A stretch of DNA of 43,593 nucleotides from Planctomycetota bacterium (GTDB lineage: Bacteria; Planctomycetota; UBA1135; GCA-002686595): positions 1 to 43,593 of the forward strand of contig VGZD01000018.1 of assembly GCA_016872715.1 (NCBI GenBank). Direction: 5' to 3'. Shown here in pieces: positions 1-8,550 of the stretch; position 1 is the stretch's first letter, and every line of letters begins with the position of its first letter. The position numbers and the translations under genes were made by a program. The notes under the pieces are model-generated. The model was given only the letters and a program-made list of their open reading frames with translations, was not told the origin of the DNA and did no database searches.

Positions 1-428
1 CGCGGGCCGAGTCCCGCCGTGATGAGCCCCGCCGTGATGAGCCCCGCCGTGATGAGTCCCGCCGTGATGAGCCGCGGCACGATGAGCCGCGGCATGATGA
101 GCCCCGCCGTGAGGACTCCGATCGCGGCGAGCGAGCGCCGCGCGAGGGGCGGGCGCGCGGGCAACGACGTCGAGACGCGCACATGCGCCCCGCGGGCAGT
201 CGGTCCGACGCGCCGCGCCGTACGACGGGTCGCGACGAGCCGCGCGGGGACGAGCGCCGCCCCGACGCACCGCCCCCGGAGCGCGCGCACCAACGTGCTC
301 CTGCGTCCCCCACCGCCCCTGCGACTCACACGGCACCGAGTGTCCCCAGCGACCGGCCCAAGCGGGCGATGTCGACGCGCGAGCGTCTGCGGCGCGAGCG
401 CGAAGGTCGACTTCCCTCCGACGGCTAG
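1..428 (+). CDS. C-terminal tail of an Arg/Asp/Glu-repeat protein (5' end outside window)
   Basis: A reading frame is open from the left edge (first full codon at base 3) to TAG at 426-428, about 141 codons with no start in the window. It begins with seven degenerate copies of a pentapeptide of the type D-E-P-R-R (encoded by 10-114). It continues as a Pro/Arg/Asp/Glu-rich disordered stretch and ends in a charged helix, S-T-R-E-R-L-R-R-E-R-E-G-R-L-P-S-D-G. Tails like this are typical of RNA-binding proteins such as DEAD-box helicases, large pseudouridine synthases and RNase E-like proteins. The catalytic part is not visible, so the function is unknown. Choosing this frame over the competing M-S-P-A-V frame rests on its hydrophilic, tail-like composition and the clean stop 61 bases before the next start. 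Confidence 0.5.
   Translation, partial: RAESRRDEPRRDEPRRDESRRDEPRHDEPRHDEPRREDSDRGERAPREGRARGQRRRDAHMRPAGSRSDAPRRTTGRDEPRGDERRPDAPPPERAHQRAPASPTAPATHTAPSVPSDRPKRAMSTRERLRREREGRLPSDG
10..114 (+). repeat. 15-bp tandem repeat, 7 degenerate copies
   Basis: Consecutive 15-mers start at 10, 25, 40, 55, 70, 85 and 100, with consensus AGCCCCGCCGTGATG. Copies 5 and 6 diverge to AGCCGCGGCACGATG and AGCCGCGGCATGATG. The period is a multiple of three, so the repeat keeps the surrounding frame and encodes the D-E-P-R-R pentapeptides. Confidence 0.9.
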
Positions 429-489
429 CTTCGCGAGCGAGTAGCATTTTGGCCCCGTGTGGCCCGAGCCGGGCACAGGGGAACGATCC

Positions 490-900
490 ATGGGCGGCTC
501 GAACCCCTACCTTCACTCCTCCACGTACGCGCTCCCGACGCGGCCCTACAAGCTCACGTTTCTGCCGCTGGGCCGGACGATCGAGGTGCGGCCCGAGGAG
601 CTGCCCTACTCGCGCGACGGCGCCAAGGGTTCCATCCTCGAGATCGCGCTCGGACACGGGATCGACCTCGACCATGCCTGCGGCGGCGTGTGCGCCTGCT
701 CGACTTGCCACGTGATCGTGAAGCAGGGCCTCGAGAGCTGCAACGAGCCGTCCGAGCCCGAGCTCGACCAGCTCGACAACGCGCGCGGCGTCACGGCGCG
801 CTCGCGCCTCGCCTGCCAGACCGTGCCGGACGGGCGCCACGACGTGGTGGTCGAAATCCCGAGCTGGAATCGCAACCTCGTGCGCGAAGACCACCACTAG
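490..900 (+). CDS. 2Fe-2S ferredoxin, Isc/adrenodoxin type
   Basis: A 136-residue electron-transfer protein. The cluster ligands follow the C-x5-C-x2-C ... C pattern of Fdx/adrenodoxin proteins: Cys64, Cys70 and Cys73 in A-C-G-G-V-C-A-C-S-T-C-H-V, and Cys109 in L-A-C-Q. Such ferredoxins pass electrons to Fe-S cluster assembly and to Fe-S enzymes. The ATG at 490 is preferred over the in-frame GTG at 457 because AGGGGAA (477-483) lies just upstream at normal spacing. The gene is followed 24 bases later by ispH, whose 4Fe-4S product needs a one-electron donor. A functional pairing is plausible but inferred. No other iscSUA-like gene is in the window. Confidence 0.93.
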   Translation: MGGSNPYLHSSTYALPTRPYKLTFLPLGRTIEVRPEELPYSRDGAKGSILEIALGHGIDLDHACGGVCACSTCHVIVKQGLESCNEPSEPELDQLDNARGVTARSRLACQTVPDGRHDVVVEIPSWNRNLVREDHH

Positions 901-924
901 CCGCTCGCGCGAGCGGACGCCACC

Positions 925-1857
925 ATGAGTCTCGAGATGCAAGTGCTCCTCGCCCAGCCGCGCGGCTTTTGCGCCGGCGTGGATCGCGCGATCGAGATCG
1001 TGGAACGCGCGCTCGCGCTGTACGGCGCCCCGGTCTACGTGCTGCACGAAATCGTGCACAACCGCTACGTCGTCGACGATCTCGCCAGCCGCGGCGTGAA
1101 GTTCGTCGACAGCCTCGACGAGGTACCCGAGGGCGCGGTCACGATCTTCAGCGCGCACGGCGTGGCGGAAGAGGTCGTGGCGCGCGGCGTCGCGCGCAAG
1201 TTGCGCGTGATCGACGCGACGTGTCCGCTCGTCACCAAGGTGCACCTGCAAGCGCAGGCCTACCGCAAGGAAGGCCGCGAGGTCGTGCTGATCGGTCACC
1301 GCGGCCACCCCGAGGTCGAGGGCACGCGCGGGCGCATCGACGGACCGGTGCACGTGCTCTCCACGGTCGAGGAAGTCGAGCGCCTCGAGGTCGGCGATCC
1401 GCGCCAGCTCTCGTACGTGACCCAGACGACGCTCTCCGTCGACGACACGCGCGAGGTGATCGACGCGCTCGTGCGACGCTTCCCCGCGATCAAGGGGCCG
1501 GAGCTCAAGGACATCTGCTACGCGACGCAGAACCGCCAGAACGCGGTGAAGCAGCTCTCGGACGAGATCGAGCTCTTGCTCGTCGTCGGCTCGAAGAACA
1601 GCTCGAACTCGAGTCGGCTGCGCGAGCTCGGCCTGCGCAAGGGCGTGCCCTCGCACCTGATCGACGGCGCGCACCAAATCGAGCGCGCGTGGTTCCGGCC
1701 CGGGATGAAGATCGGCGTCACGGCGGGCGCGAGCGCGCCCGAGTCGCTCGTGCAGCAGGTGCTCTTGCGGCTGCGCGAGCTCGGCGTCGGCTCGGTGACC
1801 GAGATGGACGGCGAGCGCGAGACCGTCACGTTCCGCCTGCCCGACGAGCTGCGTTAG
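925..1857 (+). CDS. ispH: 4-hydroxy-3-methylbut-2-enyl diphosphate reductase
   Basis: The last enzyme of the MEP isoprenoid pathway. It reductively dehydroxylates HMBPP to IPP and DMAPP using a 4Fe-4S cluster. The 310 residues align end to end with the E. coli enzyme from memory. The N-terminus carries P-R-G-F-C-A-G-V-D-R-A (Cys16), then D-A-T-C-P-L-V-T-K-V-H (Cys100) and D-I-C-Y-A-T-Q-N-R-Q (Cys198); these three are the cluster ligands. G-S-K-N-S-S-N-S and T-A-G-A-S-A-P-E, which contact diphosphate, are intact, as is the H-P-E-V-E-G loop. ATG 925 is used; ATG 937 would match the usual N-terminus more exactly. It is probably co-transcribed with the ferredoxin upstream. Confidence 0.98.
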   Translation: MSLEMQVLLAQPRGFCAGVDRAIEIVERALALYGAPVYVLHEIVHNRYVVDDLASRGVKFVDSLDEVPEGAVTIFSAHGVAEEVVARGVARKLRVIDATCPLVTKVHLQAQAYRKEGREVVLIGHRGHPEVEGTRGRIDGPVHVLSTVEEVERLEVGDPRQLSYVTQTTLSVDDTREVIDALVRRFPAIKGPELKDICYATQNRQNAVKQLSDEIELLLVVGSKNSSNSSRLRELGLRKGVPSHLIDGAHQIERAWFRPGMKIGVTAGASAPESLVQQVLLRLRELGVGSVTEMDGERETVTFRLPDELR

Positions 1858-1978
1858 CGCGAGCGAGCAGTTTTTTCGCGGCCGAGCAGCCCGCGGCGCA
1901 CGCGTGCCACGCGGGCCGCGTTTGGAGCGAGCGCTCGAGTGCGGACCACGGCGAGCAGCAGCCGAAAACCCCCGCCGC

Positions 1979-3322
1979 ATGCGCGCGCGCAACCGAGCTC
2001 TGGCCATGACCCTTGCCGCGGCCGCGATGACGTCGCTCGTGGCACTGGTGCGCTTTCTCGAGACGCGCGCGCCGCGCACGGATGCGGTGCAACTCGCGGC
2101 CGCGCGGACGCGCGACGACGCGCCGCGCGACACGCACGGTGAATTGCTCGAGCGCCAGGCGCTCGAAGTCACCGGCGAGCACGCGGCTCCCGCGCTCTCG
2201 AGAGCCGTGGAGCCGCAGGCGGCCTTGGAGCTGCCGACGCTGCCGGCGCCGTGCGCTCAGGGCACGCTCGAGCTGCTCGTGCTCGAGAACGAGAGCCCCG
2301 TGCCCGGCGCCGAGGTCCTCGTCGTCGCGCGCAAGGAAGGCGGCATCGATCGCGGCTGCACGGATGAGCTCGCGCCGCTGCTGCGAGCGACGACCGACTC
2401 CAGCGGCCTCGCCGCGTGGGTCGAGCTGGGTGCGGACCGTTACGACGCGCTCGTGCGCCACCCCAACGGAGCCGAGCTCTCGTGCAGCGTCGAGATCGAC
2501 CCGCACGAGGGACGCGAGCGTTGCATCGTGAGCTTCGGCAGCGCGCGAGTGCACGGCACGGTGATCGACCACGACGGCGAACCGCGGCGCGACTCGCCCG
2601 TGCGGCTCGCACTCGCGCCGTCCCGCGGCGCCACGGAGCTTCTCGCAAACGCGCGCACCGATGGGCACGGACGCTTCGAGTTCCTCCACTTGCCGCCGAG
2701 CTCCGCGCTCGCCGTCGACGGACATCCCGATGTGAGCTGGCTGACGCCGGGGCATGCCGTGCGCGTGGAACTGACCGAGGGAGCCGTGCGCGAGGTCGCT
2801 CTGGGACCTGCGGCGGAAGGCAGTCGCTGCACGGGTCGCCTCGTCGGACCGCTTGGAGCGACGCTCGGCGCCGAAGTCGCGCTGCGCTGGCGGGAGGACG
2901 AGCACGACTGGCACGCGACCTCGCGCGCGAGCTCCGACGGCAGCTTCGACGTGAACCTGCGGCCGGGCACGTGGAGCGCGTACGTCGCAGGCCGCGAGGG
3001 AGCGCTCGTGGTCGCGCGCGCTCGGATCGGGGCGGACGACGTGCAGGTCGACGCGCACTTGCCGCCCGGCTGCCTGTCCGTGCGCCTCGTCGATGCGAGC
3101 GGCGCCGCCGTCGAAGGGGCGATCGCGCTCCGCGATGCAGCGGGCGTGCGCAGCGAGCATCCGGCGCCGGGCGGTCGCGCGTTCGTCGCGGGGCTCGCAC
3201 CGGGCACGTGGCAGGTCGAGGGCCTCGCCTTCGGCGGAGCCGAGCTGCTCGTGCAAGCGACCGTCGCCGATCACGGCGCGCCGCTCGAGCTGACGCTCGA
3301 GCTCCCGCCCGCTTCGCGCTAG
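1979..3322 (+). CDS. Membrane-anchored/exported protein with carboxypeptidase-regulatory-like beta-sandwich repeats
   Basis: A 447-residue protein from ATG 1979. The short basic N-terminus is followed by a hydrophobic segment (about residues 9-24, L-A-M-T-L-A-A-A-A-M-T-S-L-V-A-L) that fits an uncleaved signal anchor. The rest lacks membrane segments and contains repeated units such as S-A-R-V-H-G-T-V-I-D-H-D-G-E-P-R, in which a substitutable-modifier strand is followed by D-G-x-G/x-F-E. These are typical of CarboxypepD_reg-like/CnaB-like beta-sandwich domains (about residues 75-160, 180-260, 270-350 and 355-440). No catalytic motif is visible, so a surface or periplasmic structural role is likely. 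It resembles the exported protein at 14882-16492 in design. It converges on the next gene with 13 bases between stops. Confidence 0.7.
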   Translation: MRARNRALAMTLAAAAMTSLVALVRFLETRAPRTDAVQLAAARTRDDAPRDTHGELLERQALEVTGEHAAPALSRAVEPQAALELPTLPAPCAQGTLELLVLENESPVPGAEVLVVARKEGGIDRGCTDELAPLLRATTDSSGLAAWVELGADRYDALVRHPNGAELSCSVEIDPHEGRERCIVSFGSARVHGTVIDHDGEPRRDSPVRLALAPSRGATELLANARTDGHGRFEFLHLPPSSALAVDGHPDVSWLTPGHAVRVELTEGAVREVALGPAAEGSRCTGRLVGPLGATLGAEVALRWREDEHDWHATSRASSDGSFDVNLRPGTWSAYVAGREGALVVARARIGADDVQVDAHLPPGCLSVRLVDASGAAVEGAIALRDAAGVRSEHPAPGGRAFVAGLAPGTWQVEGLAFGGAELLVQATVADHGAPLELTLELPPASR

Positions 3323-3335
3323 CGCGACGAGCGGC

Positions 3336-4229
3336 TCACCACTGGTCCGCGGCGATCAAGCGCTCGATGGCCTGCGCTTCGCCGTCCTTCGGCCAGCACT
3401 CGAGTCCGACATAGCCCTTGTAGCCGAGCTCCGCCACGGCGCGGAACACGCGCGGCCAGTGGATCTCGCCCGTGCCCGGCTCCTTGCGCCCCGGCGTGTC
3501 GGCGACCTGCACGTACCCGAGCTGGTCGATGCCGTCGGCGAGGCGTCCACACAGATCGCCCTCGGCGAGCTGCATGTGGTAGAGGTCCCAGTTGATCTTC
3601 ACGTGCTTCGAGTCGACCTCGCGGCAGATGCGCACGGCGGCCTCCGAGCCGTACAGGCAATGACCGGGGTGATCGACGCGGCCGTTCATGGGCTCGAGGA
3701 TCAGCAGCACGTCGTGCGCTTCCGCGATGGGCGCGAGCAGCTTCAAGCCGGTCGTGACGTGCGCGTGCATCTGTTCGGTCGTCATGCCCTTTTGGTTGTT
3801 TCCGGCGACGATGGTCATCATCGGAGCCCCGATGCGCTGCGCGGTCTTGCAGGCCGCGCGCACTTCCTCGACAGCCTTCGCGTGATGGTCGGGGTTGCAC
3901 AGCCCCGGTTCGAAGCCCCACGCCGTGAACTGCACGAACTTCACGCCCCTGTCCTTCGCGAGCCGCTCCAGCGCGGCGAGGTCCTTGTTGCGCCACGGCC
4001 AGAACTCGATCCCGTCGAAGCCGTGCGCGAGCGCGAGCTCGACGCGCTTCTCGAACGGTTGACCGCCCCACCAAATCTCGCCGTTGACGGCGAAGCGTGT
4101 CTTCAGCTTGCGCACGCGTTCGGCGAGCGACGCGGTGGCGTCGGCGTTCTGCGCGCCCGCGCGCAGACGAGGAGCGGCACACAGCGCGGCGGAGGCGGCG
4201 AGCAACGAGCGGCGATCGAGTGAGATCAT
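3336..4229 (-). CDS. Exported TIM-barrel sugar isomerase/epimerase (hydroxypyruvate isomerase-like)
   Basis: A 297-residue AP-endonuclease-2-fold TIM barrel of the hydroxypyruvate isomerase/sugar phosphate isomerase group. An N-terminal twin-arginine-like signal (D-R-R-S-L-L-A-A-S-A-A-L-C-A-A) suggests folded export by Tat. Metal and acid/base positions can be recognised in L-I-L-E-P-M-N (Glu), I-N-W-D-L-Y-H-M-Q (Asp/His), the D-T-P-G-R-K-E-P-G-T-G-E-I-H-W loop (His), and the final G-L-E-C-W-P (Glu). The D-T-P-G-R-x-E-P-G-T-G-E-I sequence is characteristic of the Hyi subgroup. Periplasmic location argues against hydroxypyruvate as the real substrate. Its start lies 15 bases after the haem dehydrogenase stop, with GGAG upstream, so it is the third gene of the cassette 8434-3336. 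Confidence 0.88.
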   Translation of the reverse strand: MISLDRRSLLAASAALCAAPRLRAGAQNADATASLAERVRKLKTRFAVNGEIWWGGQPFEKRVELALAHGFDGIEFWPWRNKDLAALERLAKDRGVKFVQFTAWGFEPGLCNPDHHAKAVEEVRAACKTAQRIGAPMMTIVAGNNQKGMTTEQMHAHVTTGLKLLAPIAEAHDVLLILEPMNGRVDHPGHCLYGSEAAVRICREVDSKHVKINWDLYHMQLAEGDLCGRLADGIDQLGYVQVADTPGRKEPGTGEIHWPRVFRAVAELGYKGYVGLECWPKDGEAQAIERLIAADQW

Positions 4230-4244
4230 CGGAGGGGCTCCGGG

Positions 4245-7200
4245 TCAGAGGTTGGCGAGGTATTCGAGGAGATCGCGCATTTCGCGGCGCGAGAGGTGCT
4301 TGGAGACGTCCTGTGGCATCGCGGACAGGTCGGGACGGCGGCTCTCGATCTCGCTCGTGGCGACTTCGACGAGCTCGTCCTTGGGCGTGCGCACCACGAT
4401 CGTCTCGCGATCCTCGCGCACGACGATGCCGGCGACGTTGCTGCCGCGCTCGAGGAACAGGATCGTGCCCTGATAGCCCTCCGCGATGCGGCGATTGGGA
4501 TCGCAGATCGACGCGAGCAAGTCCGCGCGCGACATGCGCTTGCCGACTCCGACGAGGTCGGGCCCGACCTGTCCGCCTTCGCCCCACTCGATCCGGTGGC
4601 AACGCAGGCACTCGGTCTCGGCCTTGCCGCGCAACAGCTCCTTGCCGCGCGCCTTGTCGCCGCCATGGAGCGAGTCGGTGAAGTGCGCGAGCGCCGCGTC
4701 GATCTCGCGCAGCGAGCGCAGCGCCGCGAGCGAGTCGACGACGGCCGCGTCTTGACGCGCCTCGGCGAGCTCGACGAGATCGAGCGCCACTTCGCGCGGC
4801 ACGAGCCCCGCGGCGAGGCGGCGCACCTCGCTCGCGACGAGCGCGTCGACGCGCGAGTCTCCAAGCTGCGCGAACAGGGAGTAGGCGACGCGCCGCTCGT
4901 CGACGGAGCCATGCCGCGCGGCTTCCTCGAGCAACGAGAAGGCCTTGGCGGGCTCGACGCCGGCGATGGCGCGCAACGCGGCGGCGCGCACGGCGCTCGC
5001 GGGATCCTTCACCAGCGTCGCCAACGCCGGCTCGAGTTCCGCGGGGACGACTTGCTTCGCCGCCCGCAACGCGGCGGCGCGCACATCCTCGGACGCCGCG
5101 GCGTCCTGCGCGAATGCCAGCAAGGTCGCCCCCACCGAGGGACACCCGCTCGCTTCGACCAGCCCGATCCACTCGCGCACGACACGCTCGGGACCCTTGG
5201 CGATGCCCCGATCGGCCAACTGCTTCGCCAGCGCCGCGAGCAGGGATCCGTCGCGTGCCGCTAGCGGCCAGCTCTCACCGGTCACGGCGTCTCGGCTCGG
5301 CGGCTTGCTCCAGTGCGCGAGCCGCTCGAGCGCTTCCGCACGCCACGGCTCCTCCGCGTCGCCCCGCGCCGCGAACTCCGCGAGCGCCGCCGCGTGTTCG
5401 CTCTGTCCAAGGCGAAAGTTCGCGTTGAGCACGCGCCGCACGAGCGCGGTCGCGGACAAATCCGCGCGCTCCACGAGCTTGGCGAGTGCCGGCAGCGCGT
5501 CGGTGATCTGCTCGTCATAGATGGCCCGCGCCGCCTCGACGACGACGCGCGGCTCGCTGTCGGCGAGGAACCGAGCGACGCTGCCGCGCCTTTGGCGGCG
5601 CAGCGCCACGACGGCTCCGACGCGCACGTGCACGGACTCGTGCCGGGCAAGCTCGAGGAGCTGCTCCTCGCTCCAGCAGTTGGCGAGCGCGTGGATCGCC
5701 GTCGAGCGCAGGGCCGGATCATCCTCGGCGGCGCGCTCGAGGATGGACACCATCGGGAGGGAGCCCGAGGGGTGGAAGCGAGCCCCCGCGCGCACGCAGG
5801 CGACGAGCGCGTGGCGTTGCACCGTGGCGTGCTCGTCGTGCAAGCGTGCCAGAATGGTCTCGAGCGACTTCCACGCGTCGTGGGCGCCCAGCGCGCGCAC
5901 GGCCTGAGCGCGCAGCATCGGATCCTCGTCCTCGCACGCGCGCACGAGCGAAAGCCGTCCCGGTTCCTCGAAGCCTGCCTGCATCAGGCCCCAGATCGCA
6001 TGGATGCGCGCGAAGCGCGTCGCCGTCGCGTCCTCCACCAGCCGCGAGAGCAGTTGCCTCTTGCCGCGCGCGACGAGCTCGAACTGCGCGAGGAAACGCA
6101 CGCGCGAGTCGCTGCTCACGAGCCAACTGCGTACCTCGGCGTCTGAGAGCTTCGACCAGTCCGCCGCGAGCATGCGACGAGTGTCCGCCGCCTCGGCATG
6201 CGACGCGTCCGGTTCCAGCCGATACATGCGGCCCTTGCCGGTCCTGTTCCAGCCCTCGACCCAGTCCGAGAACCACAGCGCGCCGTCGGGACCGAAGTCG
6301 CAGTCGGTGACGAGCGTGCCCCACAGGAACTTCTCGAACGTGTCGAGCTCGAAGCCCGAGCCCTTGGGCTTCACCGTGAACGTGTGGACGCCCGAGTAAC
6401 TCGCGTCGCCGCGGAAATCGCAGATGAAGAACGTGCTCGGATGGGCGCCGCCGAGCGCGGTGCCCGGGTTGTACGCGAGGCCGCTCGGGCCGTCGCAGAT
6501 GTTCGCGAGCGGCGGAACGATGTACGCGGCCTGACCGGCGAAGTGGGGCTTCCACAGGCCCTCGTCGTTCCACGGCCCGCGCAGATTGGGCTCGGTGATC
6601 CACTGGTAGGCCTGCCGCCAGCCGGCATCCATGCCCTCGACGACGTGCACGAGCCGCGCCTTGTCTCCGCCGTCGGAGTTGTTGTCGACCGTCCACAACT
6701 CGCCGTACTCGTCGAACGCCAGCTCCTGCGGGTTGCGCAGGCCGGTGGCGAAGATCTCGAGGTTCGAGCCGTCGAGGTTGCAGCGCAGCACCGCTCCGTT
6801 GAACTCGTTGCGCAGCCGCGAGCCGTCTGGCAGCGGCACGTTGAGCCCGCGGTCGCCGCACGAGAAGTAGAGCTTCCCGTCGGGGCCGATGCGCAAGCCG
6901 TGCAGATCGTGGCCGATGAGCGCGAAGCGCACTCCATAGCCGGTGCTGAGGATGCGCTGCGCCTCGGCGCTGTGGTCGCCATCGGCGTCGGAGAGTTCCC
7001 ACAGGCTCGGAATGCAGGCCGCGTACAGCTTGCCTTCGTGTTCGAGCACGCCGGCGATGATGCCGTCCGCCGTGGTGCCGAAGTTGTCGGCGAACACGGT
7101 GCTCGCGTCCGCTACGCCGTCGCCGTCGGTGTCGCCGACCCACTTCACGCGCTCGCGGTCCTTCGTGTACGCGCTCTCGAACTTCGCGCCGAGGTGCTTC

Positions 7201-7529
7201 GCCAAGTACGCGACGCGATCCTCCACCGTGCGGCACGCGAGGTCGTCGTCGAGCCAGTCCATGTGGTCGCGGATGTCGTCGACGCCGCTCTTGATGCGGT
7301 AGGTCTCCGCCACGTACGCGTCGCCCTTGTTCGACACGTACATCGCGACCGGATTCGCGAGGTCGGGCTCCGCGGCCCACAGCTTCACCACGAAGCCCTC
7401 GGGCGCCTTCATGCGCGCGATCGCCGCGGCTCCGTCGGGCGAGGCGGGCGCGACATAGGGCCGGTAGGGCTGGTTCGACTCCTGCGCGGCGAGCGCGAGA
7501 AGCCACGCGGCAAGCTGCGCGGCGCTCAC
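4245..7529 (-). CDS. PVC-type secreted haem-binding dehydrogenase (propeller - HEAT - cytochrome c)
   Basis: A 1094-residue protein with a short signal peptide (S-A-A-Q-L-A-A-W-L-L-A-L-A-A-Q). Residues about 30-430 form a glucose/sorbosone-dehydrogenase-like beta-propeller with H-D-L-H-G-L-R-I-G-P-D-G-K-L-Y, G-L-R-N-P-Q-E-L-A-F-D and D-N-N-S-D-G-G-D. Residues about 460-920 are alpha-helical HEAT-like repeats (A-L-R-A-I-A-G, A-V-R-A-L-G-A). The C-terminus is a cytochrome c domain with C974-L-R-C977-H978, G-P-D-L and a late M-P-Q-D. This is the putative membrane-bound dehydrogenase/haem-binding family expanded in Pirellula and Verrucomicrobium (TIGR02604 plus TIGR02603 architecture). It probably oxidises a sugar or glycoside in the periplasm. 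Its start overlaps the stop of the upstream isomerase gene by four bases. Confidence 0.95.
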   Translation of the reverse strand: MSAAQLAAWLLALAAQESNQPYRPYVAPASPDGAAAIARMKAPEGFVVKLWAAEPDLANPVAMYVSNKGDAYVAETYRIKSGVDDIRDHMDWLDDDLACRTVEDRVAYLAKHLGAKFESAYTKDRERVKWVGDTDGDGVADASTVFADNFGTTADGIIAGVLEHEGKLYAACIPSLWELSDADGDHSAEAQRILSTGYGVRFALIGHDLHGLRIGPDGKLYFSCGDRGLNVPLPDGSRLRNEFNGAVLRCNLDGSNLEIFATGLRNPQELAFDEYGELWTVDNNSDGGDKARLVHVVEGMDAGWRQAYQWITEPNLRGPWNDEGLWKPHFAGQAAYIVPPLANICDGPSGLAYNPGTALGGAHPSTFFICDFRGDASYSGVHTFTVKPKGSGFELDTFEKFLWGTLVTDCDFGPDGALWFSDWVEGWNRTGKGRMYRLEPDASHAEAADTRRMLAADWSKLSDAEVRSWLVSSDSRVRFLAQFELVARGKRQLLSRLVEDATATRFARIHAIWGLMQAGFEEPGRLSLVRACEDEDPMLRAQAVRALGAHDAWKSLETILARLHDEHATVQRHALVACVRAGARFHPSGSLPMVSILERAAEDDPALRSTAIHALANCWSEEQLLELARHESVHVRVGAVVALRRQRRGSVARFLADSEPRVVVEAARAIYDEQITDALPALAKLVERADLSATALVRRVLNANFRLGQSEHAAALAEFAARGDAEEPWRAEALERLAHWSKPPSRDAVTGESWPLAARDGSLLAALAKQLADRGIAKGPERVVREWIGLVEASGCPSVGATLLAFAQDAAASEDVRAAALRAAKQVVPAELEPALATLVKDPASAVRAAALRAIAGVEPAKAFSLLEEAARHGSVDERRVAYSLFAQLGDSRVDALVASEVRRLAAGLVPREVALDLVELAEARQDAAVVDSLAALRSLREIDAALAHFTDSLHGGDKARGKELLRGKAETECLRCHRIEWGEGGQVGPDLVGVGKRMSRADLLASICDPNRRIAEGYQGTILFLERGSNVAGIVVREDRETIVVRTPKDELVEVATSEIESRRPDLSAMPQDVSKHLSRREMRDLLEYLANL

Positions 7530-8434
7530 GACGCGAGTTCGAGTTGAAGGCGCTCGAGGAGCTGCTTCGTCAGGCGAATGCCGTCGTACTCCTCATGCAC
7601 GCTGCCTTCGTACTCGATGCCGACGAAACCCGAGTAGCCCGCCGCGAGCACGATGCGCATCATCCGCGAATAGTCGGTGTGCACTTCGTTTCCGCGCGCG
7701 TCGAACTCGTGGCTCTTGGCGCTGACCGCCTTGGCGAAAGGCATGAGCTCCTCGACGCCCTTGTAGCGGTCGTAGGTCTGCCCGTTGCCGAGGTTGAAGT
7801 TGCCGAAGTCGGGCAGCGTGCCGACGCGCGGGTGCGCCGCGAGCTTCATCACGCCCGCCAGCCAGTCGCCCTTCGACGAGCTGCCGCCGTGGTTCTCGAC
7901 GATCACGTTGAGGCCCGTCGAGTCGGCCTTGGTGGCGAGCGCCACGAGCGAGTCCGCCGCGCGCTTTTGCTTCTCGGCCTCATCTCCGCCGCCGCCCGCG
8001 TTGACGCGGATCGAGTGGCATCCGAGGTAGGCGGCGCAGTCGAGCCAGCGCTCGTGGTTCGCGATCGCCTTCTTGCGCTCGCCTTCGTCCGCGTGAGCGA
8101 GCTCGCCCTCGCCGTCGATCATGATCAGCAGGCTCTTCACGCCTTCGCCGTCGCAGCGCTTGGAGAGCTCGTCTAGATACTGCTTGTCGCGCGCCTTGTC
8201 CTTGAAGAACGAGTTCACGTACTCGATCGCCTCGATGCCGAACTCCGCGCGGGCGATGCGCGGGAAATCGAGGTTGGTCATCGCGCCGCTGCCGAGCGTG
8301 CGGTGCAGCGACCACTCGGCCAGCGAGATGCGAAACGGCAGGCTCTTGCGCGACGAGGTCGTGCCGCAGCCGAACGCGGCGAGTCCGGCGAGGCCGGCGG
8401 AAGTGGCGAGAAATTGACGACGCGAAGCGCTCAT
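7526..8434 (-). CDS. Tat-exported lipoprotein-like TIM-barrel sugar isomerase/epimerase
   Basis: A 302-residue TIM-barrel isomerase/epimerase, the first gene of the sugar cassette. The N-terminus is S-A-S-R-R-Q-F-L-A-T-S-A-G-L-A-G-L-A-A-F-G-C: a twin-arginine motif followed by a lipobox-like A-F-G-C, so it may be Tat-exported and lipidated. Expected metal-ligand positions are V-I-V-E-N-H-G-G (Glu), L-P-D-F-G-N-F (Asp), S-A-K-S-H-E-F-D (His) and V-G-I-E-Y-E-G (Glu). It is only distantly similar to the 3336-4229 isomerase, so the two probably act on different intermediates. AGGAG (8440-8444) gives a strong start at 8434. The stop codon overlaps the start of the haem dehydrogenase. Confidence 0.9.
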   Translation of the reverse strand: MSASRRQFLATSAGLAGLAAFGCGTTSSRKSLPFRISLAEWSLHRTLGSGAMTNLDFPRIARAEFGIEAIEYVNSFFKDKARDKQYLDELSKRCDGEGVKSLLIMIDGEGELAHADEGERKKAIANHERWLDCAAYLGCHSIRVNAGGGGDEAEKQKRAADSLVALATKADSTGLNVIVENHGGSSSKGDWLAGVMKLAAHPRVGTLPDFGNFNLGNGQTYDRYKGVEELMPFAKAVSAKSHEFDARGNEVHTDYSRMMRIVLAAGYSGFVGIEYEGSVHEEYDGIRLTKQLLERLQLELAS

Positions 8435-8438
8435 GGGT

Positions 8439-8444
8439 TCTCCT
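8439..8444 (-). promoter_or_regulatory. Shine-Dalgarno site fixing the 8434 start
   Basis: On the minus strand AGGAGA lies four bases before ATG 8434. It is one of the clearest ribosome binding sites in this GC-rich window and supports the twin-arginine N-terminus. Confidence 0.75.
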
Positions 8445-8550
8445 GTGCGGGACCTGACGGGGACTAGTGGGATACCAGCCCGCGGCCCATCGCGGAAGAG
8501 CCCATAGGACGTTCATTGCGGCTCGACGCGGTGCTAGAGTCGGTTCCGCG

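Noticed and set aside
19..444. Plus-strand frame beginning M-M-S-P-A-V repeats
   Set aside because: An alternative frame of the 15-bp repeat. The D-E-P-R-R frame has a better tail-like composition and a cleaner end.
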